This document shows, piece by piece, positions 16,407 to 24,533 of a stretch of 64,000 nucleotides of DNA. The position numbers and the translations under genes were made by a program. Source of the stretch: Stenotrophomonas mori (GTDB lineage Bacteria > Pseudomonadota > Gammaproteobacteria > Xanthomonadales > Xanthomonadaceae); NCBI RefSeq assembly GCF_023556335.1, contig NZ_JAIKTS010000003.1, positions 187,670-251,669 on the forward strand, read 5' to 3'. The notes below the pieces were generated by a model, which searched no databases, had not been told where the DNA came from, and worked only from the letters and a program-made list of their open reading frames with translations. The first letter of the stretch is position 1; every line of letters starts with the position of its first letter.

Positions 16407-18710
16407 TCAGTCGCGCGGCGTGAGCTTGACCCAGTCCAGCGTCCACAGGTCCGGGCGGGTGTCGCCGGTGAAGCGGATGCAGAGGTCGGCGCGCGCCGCC
16501 GAGGCCGGGATCGGCGCCTCCAGCAGCACGAAGCCGTCCGCGTCCGGGGAGGCCGGCAGCGGCAGCGAGACCAGCGGTGTGCCCTTGCAGTCGGCCAGCA
16601 CCTCCAGCTCGCCATGGGCGGTGCGGGCCGGGGCGAACGTCCGGCTCGGCTCGTCGTTGGCGAGCTGGAAGTTGTAGGGGATGCGCCCGGCACGTACCGC
16701 GATGCCGCCGATACCCGTCAGGTCCACGTCCGACCACAGCCAGCACGGGCTGAAGATGTTGACGTTGAAGATGGCGCGCTCGCCGTCGGCCGGACCGTCG
16801 TCCTCCAGTCGCAGCAGCAGCTTGGGGTCGCCGGGGCACAACCCGAGCTGGGTGTCGTCGCGGGCCAGCAGCGAGCCGGCATCGAGCGTGAAGGTGCGTG
16901 GCGCGGCCAGCGGACGGCCCTGGAAGAAGGCGGCGGCCTGGATCCGTACCGGCACCTCCAGCTGCAGCGGCTGGACATAGCGGGGCGAGCCGGCGTCGAC
17001 CGCGCTGCCGTCGAGCGTGTAGTGCACCGGATAGCCCAGCGGATTGACCAGGTCCACGCGCACCTGGCCGGTACGGTGCTCGCCCTTGTCGCGCAGGTCC
17101 ACCTGGAACGGGGTGCGCGCATAGGCGATGCCCATGGCCTGGTAGCGCTGCAGCTGGCGCGGCAGGCGCTGCAGGAACCCGGCGAAATCGCGCTGCGCCC
17201 GCGGACTCCAGCCGGTCTCGGCGACCGCGGCCAGGCGCGGGAACAGGTTGTGCTCGAGGTTGCGGTCGTTGCGGGTGTGCTCGTTGAACATGTTGGCCTG
17301 CAGGCCGAGGATGTGGGCGCGCTTGTCCGCGGCCAGCTCGTCCGGGACCGGCTCGAACTCATAGGCCTTCTGCAGGGTGATCGTGGTCGGACGGCCCGGC
17401 GGTTCGTCCGGCGAATCGGTCTGCAGGTAGTCCATGTACATGTGGGTCACCGGCGTCATGACCACGTCGTGGCCTTCGCTGGCGGCCTTGAGCCCGCCCT
17501 CGGTGCCGCGCCAGGACATCACCGTGGCCTCCGGTGGCAGCCCGCCTTCGAGGATCTCGTCCCAGCCGATCAGGCGGCGGTCGTGCCGTTCCAGGAACGT
17601 CTCCAAGCGCTTGATGATGTGGCTCTGCATTTCCATTTCGTCCTTGGCGCCGAGCTCGCGCATGCGCTGCTGCACCCGGGCCGAGGCGATCCACTGGTCC
17701 TTGACCGCTTCGTCGCCGCCGACGTGCACGTAGCGGGCCGGGAACATCTGGATCACCTCCTCCAGCACGTTCTCCAGGAACTGGAAGGTGCTTTCCTCGG
17801 TGTTGAAGAGGTTCTGGAACACGCCCCACTGGTTGTCGATGACCAGCGGCTGGTCGGTGACGCCGAGCTCGGGATAGGCGGCGATCGCCGCGGTGGCGTG
17901 CCCGGGCACGTCGATCTCCGGGATCACCTGGATGTGGCGGTCGGCGGCATAGGCGATGACGTCGCGGATCTGCTCCTGGGTGTAGTAGCCGCAGTAGCGG
18001 CGCGGCTCGCCGCTGGCGGGGTCGCGGCCGGCGTCGCCCAGCGGTACGCGGCAGCTGCCGACGGCGGTCAGCTCCGGGTAGCGCTTGATCTCCATGCGCC
18101 AGCCCTGGTCGTCGGTGAGGTGCCAGTGGAAGGTGTTGAGCTTGTGCTGCGCCATGGCGTCGAGCAGCTTCTTGATCTCCTCCATGCTCTGGAAGTGCCG
18201 GGCCGAATCGAGCATGAAGCCGCGCCACGGGAAGCGCGGGGCATCGTCGATGGTGGCGGCCGCGGCCTGGCCGGGGGTGTCGCCGGTCAGCAGCTGGGCG
18301 GCGGTGACCGCGCCGTAGAACAGGCCGACGTCGTCGCCGGCGCTGATGTCGATGCCGGTGTCGGAGACCTTGAGCCGATAGCCTTCGGCGGGCCGGGTGG
18401 CCGACGGATCGAGGCGGAAGCGGATCTGCGCGGCACCGGTGCTGTCGGCCACGGCGACAGCGGGGCCGCCGTTCTGCCGCAGCAGGTCCACGAACCGCGC
18501 CGCGGCGCGGCGCCCGGCGTCGTCGCTGCCTCCGGCACGGGCGGCGTCGCCGAGCACGAAGCCGGCGCCGGGGTCGGCCTGGTAGTGGGCGGGCAGCGGC
18601 ACCAGCGGCGGCACGGTGCCGGCGGCCTGGGCCTGCAGGGCGGAAAGGCCGAACAGCAGGCAGGGGCCAAGCCAGGGGGCGCGTCGGCGCGGGCGGAGGG
18701 ACGTCGTCAT
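16407..18710 (-). CDS. GH20 beta-N-acetylhexosaminidase (cassette 2)
   Basis: A 767-residue exported hexosaminidase, paralogous to the one at 9640-11973. The N-terminus is an ordinary signal peptide (hydrophobic segment LGPCLLFGLSA, predicted cleavage after ALQAQA near residue 29), not the lipoprotein signal of its paralogue. The barrel carries NTFHWHLTDDQGWR, PEIDVPGH and the catalytic pair HVGGDE (D333/E334). The C-terminal tail resembles that of the paralogue (for example AGRIPYNF). The ATG at 18710 has AGGAG eight bases upstream. It is the third gene of cassette 2 and, as in cassette 1, sits behind an intrinsic terminator. The different N-termini suggest that one enzyme is anchored and one soluble in the periplasm or secreted. 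Confidence 0.92.
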   Translation of the reverse strand: MTTSLRPRRRAPWLGPCLLFGLSALQAQAAGTVPPLVPLPAHYQADPGAGFVLGDAARAGGSDDAGRRAAARFVDLLRQNGGPAVAVADSTGAAQIRFRLDPSATRPAEGYRLKVSDTGIDISAGDDVGLFYGAVTAAQLLTGDTPGQAAAATIDDAPRFPWRGFMLDSARHFQSMEEIKKLLDAMAQHKLNTFHWHLTDDQGWRMEIKRYPELTAVGSCRVPLGDAGRDPASGEPRRYCGYYTQEQIRDVIAYAADRHIQVIPEIDVPGHATAAIAAYPELGVTDQPLVIDNQWGVFQNLFNTEESTFQFLENVLEEVIQMFPARYVHVGGDEAVKDQWIASARVQQRMRELGAKDEMEMQSHIIKRLETFLERHDRRLIGWDEILEGGLPPEATVMSWRGTEGGLKAASEGHDVVMTPVTHMYMDYLQTDSPDEPPGRPTTITLQKAYEFEPVPDELAADKRAHILGLQANMFNEHTRNDRNLEHNLFPRLAAVAETGWSPRAQRDFAGFLQRLPRQLQRYQAMGIAYARTPFQVDLRDKGEHRTGQVRVDLVNPLGYPVHYTLDGSAVDAGSPRYVQPLQLEVPVRIQAAAFFQGRPLAAPRTFTLDAGSLLARDDTQLGLCPGDPKLLLRLEDDGPADGERAIFNVNIFSPCWLWSDVDLTGIGGIAVRAGRIPYNFQLANDEPSRTFAPARTAHGELEVLADCKGTPLVSLPLPASPDADGFVLLEAPIPASAARADLCIRFTGDTRPDLWTLDWVKLTPRD

Positions 18711-18846
18711 GGGCGGAGCTCCTGTTGCGGCGGCGCCGGGCGGGCCCGGCGGCGGCCTGGGATTGCGGGGAGTGCATGGCCGGGGCGGACCCGGCACCAC
18801 GGTAACGGGATTGTGCGGTGGCCGCGCCCGCGGCCGTCCGCACATG

Positions 18847-18880
18847 AAAACGCCGGGCCCGGAATCGTCCAGGCCCGGCG
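18847..18880 (-). terminator. Intrinsic terminator between receptor and hexosaminidase, cassette 2
   Basis: On the minus strand a nine-base-pair perfect stem (CGCCGGGCC / GGCCCGGCG, 12-base loop) is followed by TTTTC. It occupies the same place as the terminator of cassette 1: after the receptor stop (18917) and before the hexosaminidase start (18710). Confidence 0.8.
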
Positions 18881-18916
18881 GTCATGCGTTCCGGCGATGG
18901 CGCCTGCCGGAGTGGA

Positions 18917-21577
18917 TCAGAACTTGAAGCGAGCGTTCAAGTAGTACTGGCGACCGTTGCTGTAGAAGGCGGCCGGGATGTCCGCGCTCTGGTAGTACTT
19001 GTAGGTCGGGTCGTTGAGGTTCAGCGCGTCCAGGCTGAAGCTCAGCCACTCGGTGGCCTTCCAGTTCAGCGAGGCCGACAGGGTGCCGAAGGAGTCCTGG
19101 TAGTACGGGTCGGCGGCCTTCGGGCCGATCAGGAACGAGGACCGGTAGGTATAGCCGACGCGCGCGCCGAAACGGTCGTTCTCGAACCAGACGCCGAGGT
19201 TGTAGGTGTCCTTCGAGTTGCCGATCAGGTTGTGGGTGCCGTCGCTCCAGGCACGCGACGAGCTGCCGTCGGAGTAGGTGTAGTTGGCGTCCACGCCGAA
19301 GTTCTCGCCGATCGGCTGCTGATAGGCTAGCTCGTAGCCGCGCACCTGGGCGTCGGCATTGACCGGCATGGCGATCAGGTAGTTCTCCATCTGGTTGGTC
19401 AGCTCGCTGAACAGCATGCGGTTCTCGCTGCCGAAGGACACGTAGTCCTTCATGTTCATCGAGAAGGCGCCGATGGACAGCAGGCCGCGCGGCATGAAGT
19501 ACCACTCGAGGTTCACGTCGAAGTTGGTCGACAGCGTCGGCTTCAGCGCGGGGTTGCCGCCGGCGCCGGTGCGGCTGGCGTCCGAACCGCTGGCCGAACC
19601 GCCCAGGGCCGAGTAGTCCGGCAGGGTCTGGGTCTGCGATGCGGCGAAGCGCAGCACCAGGTTGTCGTCCAGGTCGAACTTGAAGTTGGCGCTGGGCAGC
19701 AGGCGGCCGCGGGTGTTGTTGTACTGCAGGCGGTTCCAGGCGCCGAACAGGCTGCTCACGTCCGGGTCGACGGTCGCCGCCACGAAGGTGTCGATGTCCT
19801 GGTCGATCCGGACGTAGCGCAGGCCGACGTTGCCGCTCCAGGCCTCACCGCTGAAGTTGGCCTGCAGGTAGGCGGCGAGGTTCTTCTCGGCCACCTTCCA
19901 CTCGGCGCCGTAGTTGTGGCGGCCGGTCGGGCCGTGGTCGCCGGACAGCCAGGTGGAGTTGTTGATGACCGCGTTCTTCAGGGTGCTGAAGGAGTAGTAC
20001 CAGAGGTCGCGCGGGAACTTGCCGCCGATGGAGCTGGCGAAGCCGCCCGGGAAGGCGGTGGTCGGAGCGGTCTGCAGCGCGCCCCAGATGTTGCCCGGGG
20101 TGGCGCCTTCGGGCGAGGTCGCTTCGCGTTCGTGCTTGGCGTAGCGCAGGCCGAAGTCGACGCTGCTGAGCATGCCGGTGTTGAAGTACTGGCTGAAGTC
20201 GGCGCTGAACCACTTCTCCTCGTCGATCGCCTTGACCCGCTGGTTGCCCCAGGTGCCGAAGCCGGTCACGCCGGCGACGCTGGTGTCGCCGCCGACGTGC
20301 CAGTCCATGGGCGCGCCGTTGCCGTGGGAGGTCCAGCCGGCGCCGTTGCCCTCGGCCAGGCTCACCTCGGCGATGAACTGGCGCGGGGTGTCGCCCACGC
20401 CCTTGGTGGTGCCGGCCTGGAACTTGGCGGTGAGGTCGTCGTTGACCTGCCAGTCGGCATCCAGGGTGACGTAGCTGCTCTTGGCCGTGGATTCACGGGC
20501 GATCATGTCGTAGACGGCGTAGTTCACCAGCGGCTTGCCGGCGTAGCTGGCCTCGGTCATCACCCCGTTCTTGATCACGTAGTGGTCGGGCACTTCGGAG
20601 CTGGCGAACGGCGAGCCACTGAACAGCGGGCCCATCATGAAGTTGCGGTTGTAGTTGTCGGCGTCCAGCTTGGAGCTGAAGCCCTCGATGCCCAGGGTGA
20701 GGTTGTCGGCCGGCTTGAACTGCAGCGCCAGCAGGCCGCCCTTGCGTTCGCGGGTCTGCTCGAACAGGGTCGAACCGACCAGGATCGGTACCAGCACACC
20801 GGCCAGGTTCGGGTCGGCGAGGGCCGCGGGATCATTGGGGGCGATGCGGTTCCAGCCCGACGGCATTTCCTGGGCTTCGCGGCGCAGCTCGCGCTTCTGG
20901 CTGAATGCCTGCACCATCACGCCGAAGGTGCCGTCGTCGTTGCGGTAATTGAACAGGCCGGACAGCTGCGGGTCGGTCGACTTGGCCTGCTGTGAGCGCA
21001 CCGCGCCGATCGAGGCCTCGGCGGTGATCGGCTTGGAGAACTCCAGCGGCTTGCGGGTGATGATGTTGATCGAGCCGGTGGTGCCGCCGTCCTGCAGCTT
21101 GGCCTGCGAGGACTTGTAGACCTCCACCGAGCGCACCAGTTCGGACGGCAGCAGGGTGTAGCTGACGCTGCGGCCGACGTTGTTGCCCTGGCTGAGCACG
21201 AACCAGTCGGCCGAGCCGACGGTATGGCCGTTGATCAGGGTCTGGGTGAGGCTGTTGCTGGTGCCGCGCAGGCTGACGCGGTCGGCTTCGTCGAAGCCGC
21301 CCTCGTCGGCGCTGGACGAGCTGATGTTCACGCCCGGCAGGCGCTGCAGGGTGTCGGCGACGTTGTGCGCCGGCAGCTTGCCGACGTCCTCGGCGGTGAC
21401 GACTTCGACGCGGGCGTTGGCCTCGCGCTTGGTATCCAGCGACTTCTCCATCGAGCCGCGGATGCCGGTCACGGTCACGGTATCCAGGTCGACGGCACTC
21501 TGGGCGGCTTCCTGCGCATGGGCGCTGAAGGCGAGGCAGCTGACGATCGCTGCCGAAAGCAAGGTCTTGCGGTGCAT
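18917..21577 (-). CDS. TonB-dependent receptor (cassette 2)
   Basis: An 886-residue outer-membrane transporter of the same subfamily as the cassette 1 receptor but strongly diverged in the barrel. The signal peptide (LLSAAIVSCLAFSAHA) is followed by the TonB-box-like DLDTVTVTGIRGSM. The plug has VTAEDVGKLPAHNVADTLQ and LPGVNI, and the barrel ends in terminal Phe (NARFKF). The start ATG at 21577 is preceded by GAGGAGAGACA, the same leader as in cassette 1. It lies 75 bases after the kinase stop and is presumably co-transcribed with it from the NagR-controlled promoter. Substrate is inferred to be a GlcNAc-containing saccharide different from that of the first receptor. Confidence 0.92.
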   Translation of the reverse strand: MHRKTLLSAAIVSCLAFSAHAQEAAQSAVDLDTVTVTGIRGSMEKSLDTKREANARVEVVTAEDVGKLPAHNVADTLQRLPGVNISSSSADEGGFDEADRVSLRGTSNSLTQTLINGHTVGSADWFVLSQGNNVGRSVSYTLLPSELVRSVEVYKSSQAKLQDGGTTGSINIITRKPLEFSKPITAEASIGAVRSQQAKSTDPQLSGLFNYRNDDGTFGVMVQAFSQKRELRREAQEMPSGWNRIAPNDPAALADPNLAGVLVPILVGSTLFEQTRERKGGLLALQFKPADNLTLGIEGFSSKLDADNYNRNFMMGPLFSGSPFASSEVPDHYVIKNGVMTEASYAGKPLVNYAVYDMIARESTAKSSYVTLDADWQVNDDLTAKFQAGTTKGVGDTPRQFIAEVSLAEGNGAGWTSHGNGAPMDWHVGGDTSVAGVTGFGTWGNQRVKAIDEEKWFSADFSQYFNTGMLSSVDFGLRYAKHEREATSPEGATPGNIWGALQTAPTTAFPGGFASSIGGKFPRDLWYYSFSTLKNAVINNSTWLSGDHGPTGRHNYGAEWKVAEKNLAAYLQANFSGEAWSGNVGLRYVRIDQDIDTFVAATVDPDVSSLFGAWNRLQYNNTRGRLLPSANFKFDLDDNLVLRFAASQTQTLPDYSALGGSASGSDASRTGAGGNPALKPTLSTNFDVNLEWYFMPRGLLSIGAFSMNMKDYVSFGSENRMLFSELTNQMENYLIAMPVNADAQVRGYELAYQQPIGENFGVDANYTYSDGSSSRAWSDGTHNLIGNSKDTYNLGVWFENDRFGARVGYTYRSSFLIGPKAADPYYQDSFGTLSASLNWKATEWLSFSLDALNLNDPTYKYYQSADIPAAFYSNGRQYYLNARFKF

Positions 21578-21652
21578 GTTGTCTCTCCTCAACATCGGGA
21601 TGATGGCACTCGCGTGCCGGGGTACTGCAGGTGGTGCTGGTGCATCTGTTGC

Positions 21653-22684
21653 TTATGCTGCGGGGGCTTGCGTGGCCATGTTTTCCAGATACCAGCTTGC
21701 GGCGCCGATGACGCCCAGCTGCCCGTGCTCGACCAGCTTCACGGGAATGCGCTGCAGCGCCCGCGTCATCGGCCCCTTGTTGAGGAAGCGTTCGACGAAG
21801 GTGCTGCCGAGCAGGAAGGGGCCGAGCTTTGGCAGGATGCCGCCGGCCAGGTAGATGCCGCCCTGGATGCCGTAGAGCAGGGCCATGTCGCCGATGGTGG
21901 AGCCGAGGATTCCGCAGAACAGGTGCAGGGTGTCCACGGCCAGCGGATCGCTGCCTTCGCAGGCGGCGGCGCTGACGGCGTCGGGGGTGGTGTGCACGGG
22001 GGCGTTGCCGCGCACCGCGCACAGGGCGTTGTAGAGGTTGAGCAGGCCGGGCCCGGACAGGGCGCCGTGCTCGATGGAGACGTGTCCGCGCCCGCGCAGC
22101 ATGTGCTGCAGGACGGCCATCTCCAGTTCGTTGCCGGCGGCCAGGGAAGCCTGTCCGGCTTCGGTGGCGAGCACGACCGAGCGCGTGCCGACGGGGATCC
22201 AGACGGCGGCGCCCAGGCCGGTGCCGGGTCCGACGACGAGGGTGGGGCCGCGCTGGGTTTCGGCCGGTCCGGCCAGCTGCAGGACCTGGCTGCCGTCGAT
22301 GTGGGCGGCGGCGTGGGCGACGGCCTCGAAATCGTTGACGAGATGGACGGCGCGGAAGCCGAGGTCCTCGCGGATGCGGTTGGCCGACAGCGGCCAGGGC
22401 AGGTTGGCCGACAGCACGGTGCCGTCGGCCAGGGCATAGCCGGCACTGGCGATGACGCAGTCGTCGACCGCGCCGGTCTCGCCCACGAAGTCGGCCAGGA
22501 TCGCGCTCAGGCTCGGGTGGTCGGCGCAGCGGTACTTGCGGTAGCCGAGGATCTCCACGCCCGGCTGCGCACCGCCGCGGATCAGGCCGATGCGGACATG
22601 GGTACCGCCCACGTCGGCGGCGAGGAAAGGCGGCGCGCCGCTGTCCTGCGGAAAGGGGTGCAGTGTTGAAGCGGCTGCGGTCAC
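21653..22684 (-). CDS. glk: Glucokinase-family sugar kinase, probable GlcNAc kinase (cassette 2)
   Basis: A 343-residue paralogue of the kinase at 15042-16058. The first 85 or so residues (phosphate motif AADVGGTHVRIGLIRGG) are clearly diverged, but from about residue 86 (SAGYALADG) on only two residues differ until the C-terminal tail (LENMATQAPAA against LQHRAT). The catalytic Asp (LVNDFEAVA), GPGTGLG and the unusual TEAGQ motif are all kept. The start is GTG at 22684 with AGGGAA upstream. It heads cassette 2 on the minus strand and is divergent from nagP; the predicted NagR box lies 70 bases before the start. Confidence 0.85.
   Translation of the reverse strand: MTAAASTLHPFPQDSGAPPFLAADVGGTHVRIGLIRGGAQPGVEILGYRKYRCADHPSLSAILADFVGETGAVDDCVIASAGYALADGTVLSANLPWPLSANRIREDLGFRAVHLVNDFEAVAHAAAHIDGSQVLQLAGPAETQRGPTLVVGPGTGLGAAVWIPVGTRSVVLATEAGQASLAAGNELEMAVLQHMLRGRGHVSIEHGALSGPGLLNLYNALCAVRGNAPVHTTPDAVSAAACEGSDPLAVDTLHLFCGILGSTIGDMALLYGIQGGIYLAGGILPKLGPFLLGSTFVERFLNKGPMTRALQRIPVKLVEHGQLGVIGAASWYLENMATQAPAA
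21690..22463. repeat. Near-identical 774-bp tract shared with 15064-15837 (copy B)
   Basis: Partner of the tract at 15064-15837. The differences I found are single transitions scattered through the last 520 bases; the first 250 bases appear identical. Such identity next to diverged flanks points to recent gene conversion. Confidence 0.93.
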
Positions 22685-22753
22685 TCGGATTCCCTATGGC
22701 GTTGTGGGGAGCGCCCGGTAGGCGCCATTCGGGGGCCGAGTCTGTGGCCGTTT

Positions 22754-22767
22754 TGACAACGATGTCA
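22754..22767. promoter_or_regulatory. Predicted NagR operator upstream of kinase, cassette 2
   Basis: TGACA-ACGA-TGTCA, identical to the box at 16126 and symmetric for one further base on each side (TTGACA...TGTCAA). On the minus strand its edge gives a consensus -35 TTGACA, with CAGACT 18 bases on as a weak -10. The distance to the kinase start (70 bases) nearly equals that in cassette 1 (68 bases). Confidence 0.7.
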
Positions 22768-22954
22768 ACGAATCGATGAAACTTTCGATGCTGCATTGCA
22801 GCGGCGGACGCGCGCTCTGTCGGCCGAACGCTGTCGCGGGCGTGCCGCGAAAGCGTCGATGAAACCCCGGTGATTGCGATGCCGATGCCGCGCCGCGGCG
22901 TCTTCTTGCGCTCGCCGCGGCGGTCGTCGGCATGGTGGCGGCCTGCACGCGCTG

Positions 22955-22984
22955 TTGACAAACCTTGTGCTGTCAAACCATAAA
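22955..22984 (+). promoter_or_regulatory. Predicted nagP promoter
   Basis: TTGACA (22955-22960) and CATAAA (22979-22984) are separated by 18 bases, a good sigma-70-type match. Transcription would start near 22990, inside the adjacent operator. This leaves an untranslated leader of about 200 bases before nagP; I see no riboswitch or attenuator in it. The rest of 22685-23197, apart from the two boxes, holds no gene. Confidence 0.65.
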
Positions 22985-22986
22985 TG

Positions 22987-23000
22987 TGACAACGTTGTTT
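22987..23000. promoter_or_regulatory. Predicted NagR operator at the nagP promoter
   Basis: TGACAACGTTGTTT contains the perfect palindrome ACAACGTTGT and one full half-site TGACA; the right half-site is imperfect. It directly follows the -10 element, the classic position for a repressor that blocks initiation. Confidence 0.7.
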
Positions 23001-23197
23001 CCAGATGGGAACCGTTCACGACCCTGCATGTGCGGACATGCCGTCACCGACGCCGGTGCGGCCCGGGCATCGCGCATGTTCCTCCACGTCCGCATTGCGC
23101 TCCCACCGAGGGGCGCGCAGGACGGCGGGGCCGGGCTGGACGGACCGTAGCCACGGGCGGCGTGAACCGCCCTTCTCGTACTGCAGGAGCCTTGCCG

Positions 23198-24490
23198 ATG
23201 TCCGCTGTTCCCGCTTCCTCGCCGCGCACCGGCATGGCGTCGTCGATCGCCATCGTCGGCGGTCTGTTCTTCATCCTCGGATTCTTCACCTGGCTCAACG
23301 GGCCGCTGATCACCTTCGTGCAGCTGGCCTTCCAGGTCAGCGAGATCGCCGCGTTCCTGGTGCTGATGGTGTTCTACCTGTCCTACTTCTTCCTGGCGAT
23401 CCCGGCCTCGTGGGTGCTGCGCCGCACCGGGATGAAGCGCGGGCTGGCGCTGAGCCTGGTGGTGATGGCGCTGGGAGCGGCGGCGTTCGGCCAGTTCGCC
23501 ACCTGGCGGATCTTCCCCGGGGCGCTGGCCAGCCTGTTCGTGCTGGGCGGCGGCATGGCGCTGCTGCAGACCTCGGTCAACCCCTACATCTCCATCCTCG
23601 GCCCGATCGAGACCGCCGCGCGCCGGATCGCGCTGATGGGCATCTGCAACAAGATCGCCGGCATCCTGGCGCCGCTGCTGCTCGGCTCGCTGGTGCTGCA
23701 CGGGGTCGGCGACCTGGCCGCGGAAGTGGCCAGTGCCGATCCGGCCACCCGCGAGGCGCTGCTGTCCGGCTTCGCCGGCGGCATCCGCGGCTTCTACCTG
23801 GTGATGTTCGTGATCCTGCTGGTCGCCGCGGTGGCGGTGTGGTTCTCGCCGCTGCCGGAGCTGCAGGCCGAGCAGGCCAACGCGGTGCCGGCGGAGGCCG
23901 GCGCGGCCGTGCGCACCAGCATCTTCCAGTTCCCGCACCTGTGGCTGGGCGTGATCTGCCTGTTCCTCTACGTGGGCGTGGAGGTGATGGCGGGCGATGC
24001 CATCGGCACGTACGGCCATGCGTTCGGCCTGCCGCTGGACCAGACCAAGTTCTTCACCTCGTTCACCCTGTTCGCGATGCTGATCGGCTACCTCGTCGGC
24101 CTGGCGCTGATCCCGCGGGTGATCTCGCAGGAGCGCTACCTGGCGGTGTCGGCGGTGCTCGGCGTGCTGTTCACGCTCGGCGCCTTCTTCAGCCATGGCT
24201 ACGTCTCGGTCGGCTTCGTGGCGGCGCTGGGCTTCGCCAACGCGATGATGTGGCCGGCGATCTTCCCGCTGGCGATCCGCGGCCTGGGGCGCTTCACCCA
24301 GACCGGCTCGGCGCTGCTGGTGATGGGCATCGCCGGCGGCGCGATCATTCCGCAGCTGTTCGCCCTGCTCAAGCACCAGGCGCCGGAACACTTCCAGCTG
24401 GTGTTCGCGGCGCTGATGGTGCCCTGCTACCTGTACATCCTGTATTTCGCCCTGGCCGGGCAACGTGCGGGACGCGCGCATGAGGGCTGA
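23198..24490 (+). CDS. nagP: N-acetylglucosamine MFS transporter
   Basis: A 430-residue inner-membrane sugar permease of the FucP-like branch of the major facilitator superfamily, with about twelve hydrophobic segments. Family landmarks are GGLFFILGFFTWLNGPLI in helix 1, LQTSVNPYISILGP, and GDAIGTYG in the second half. NagP imports free GlcNAc by ion symport in Xanthomonas and Shewanella. The ATG at 23198 has AGGAG eight bases upstream. It is the first gene of the catabolic operon and is followed 43 bases later by nagR. The promoter carries an overlapping predicted NagR box, so the operon should be induced by GlcNAc or GlcNAc-6-P. Confidence 0.92.
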   Translation: MSAVPASSPRTGMASSIAIVGGLFFILGFFTWLNGPLITFVQLAFQVSEIAAFLVLMVFYLSYFFLAIPASWVLRRTGMKRGLALSLVVMALGAAAFGQFATWRIFPGALASLFVLGGGMALLQTSVNPYISILGPIETAARRIALMGICNKIAGILAPLLLGSLVLHGVGDLAAEVASADPATREALLSGFAGGIRGFYLVMFVILLVAAVAVWFSPLPELQAEQANAVPAEAGAAVRTSIFQFPHLWLGVICLFLYVGVEVMAGDAIGTYGHAFGLPLDQTKFFTSFTLFAMLIGYLVGLALIPRVISQERYLAVSAVLGVLFTLGAFFSHGYVSVGFVAALGFANAMMWPAIFPLAIRGLGRFTQTGSALLVMGIAGGAIIPQLFALLKHQAPEHFQLVFAALMVPCYLYILYFALAGQRAGRAHEG

Positions 24491-24533
24491 ATCGAGCATC
24501 ATTGACGGCAGTCAGTCAAGACAGGAAACAGTG

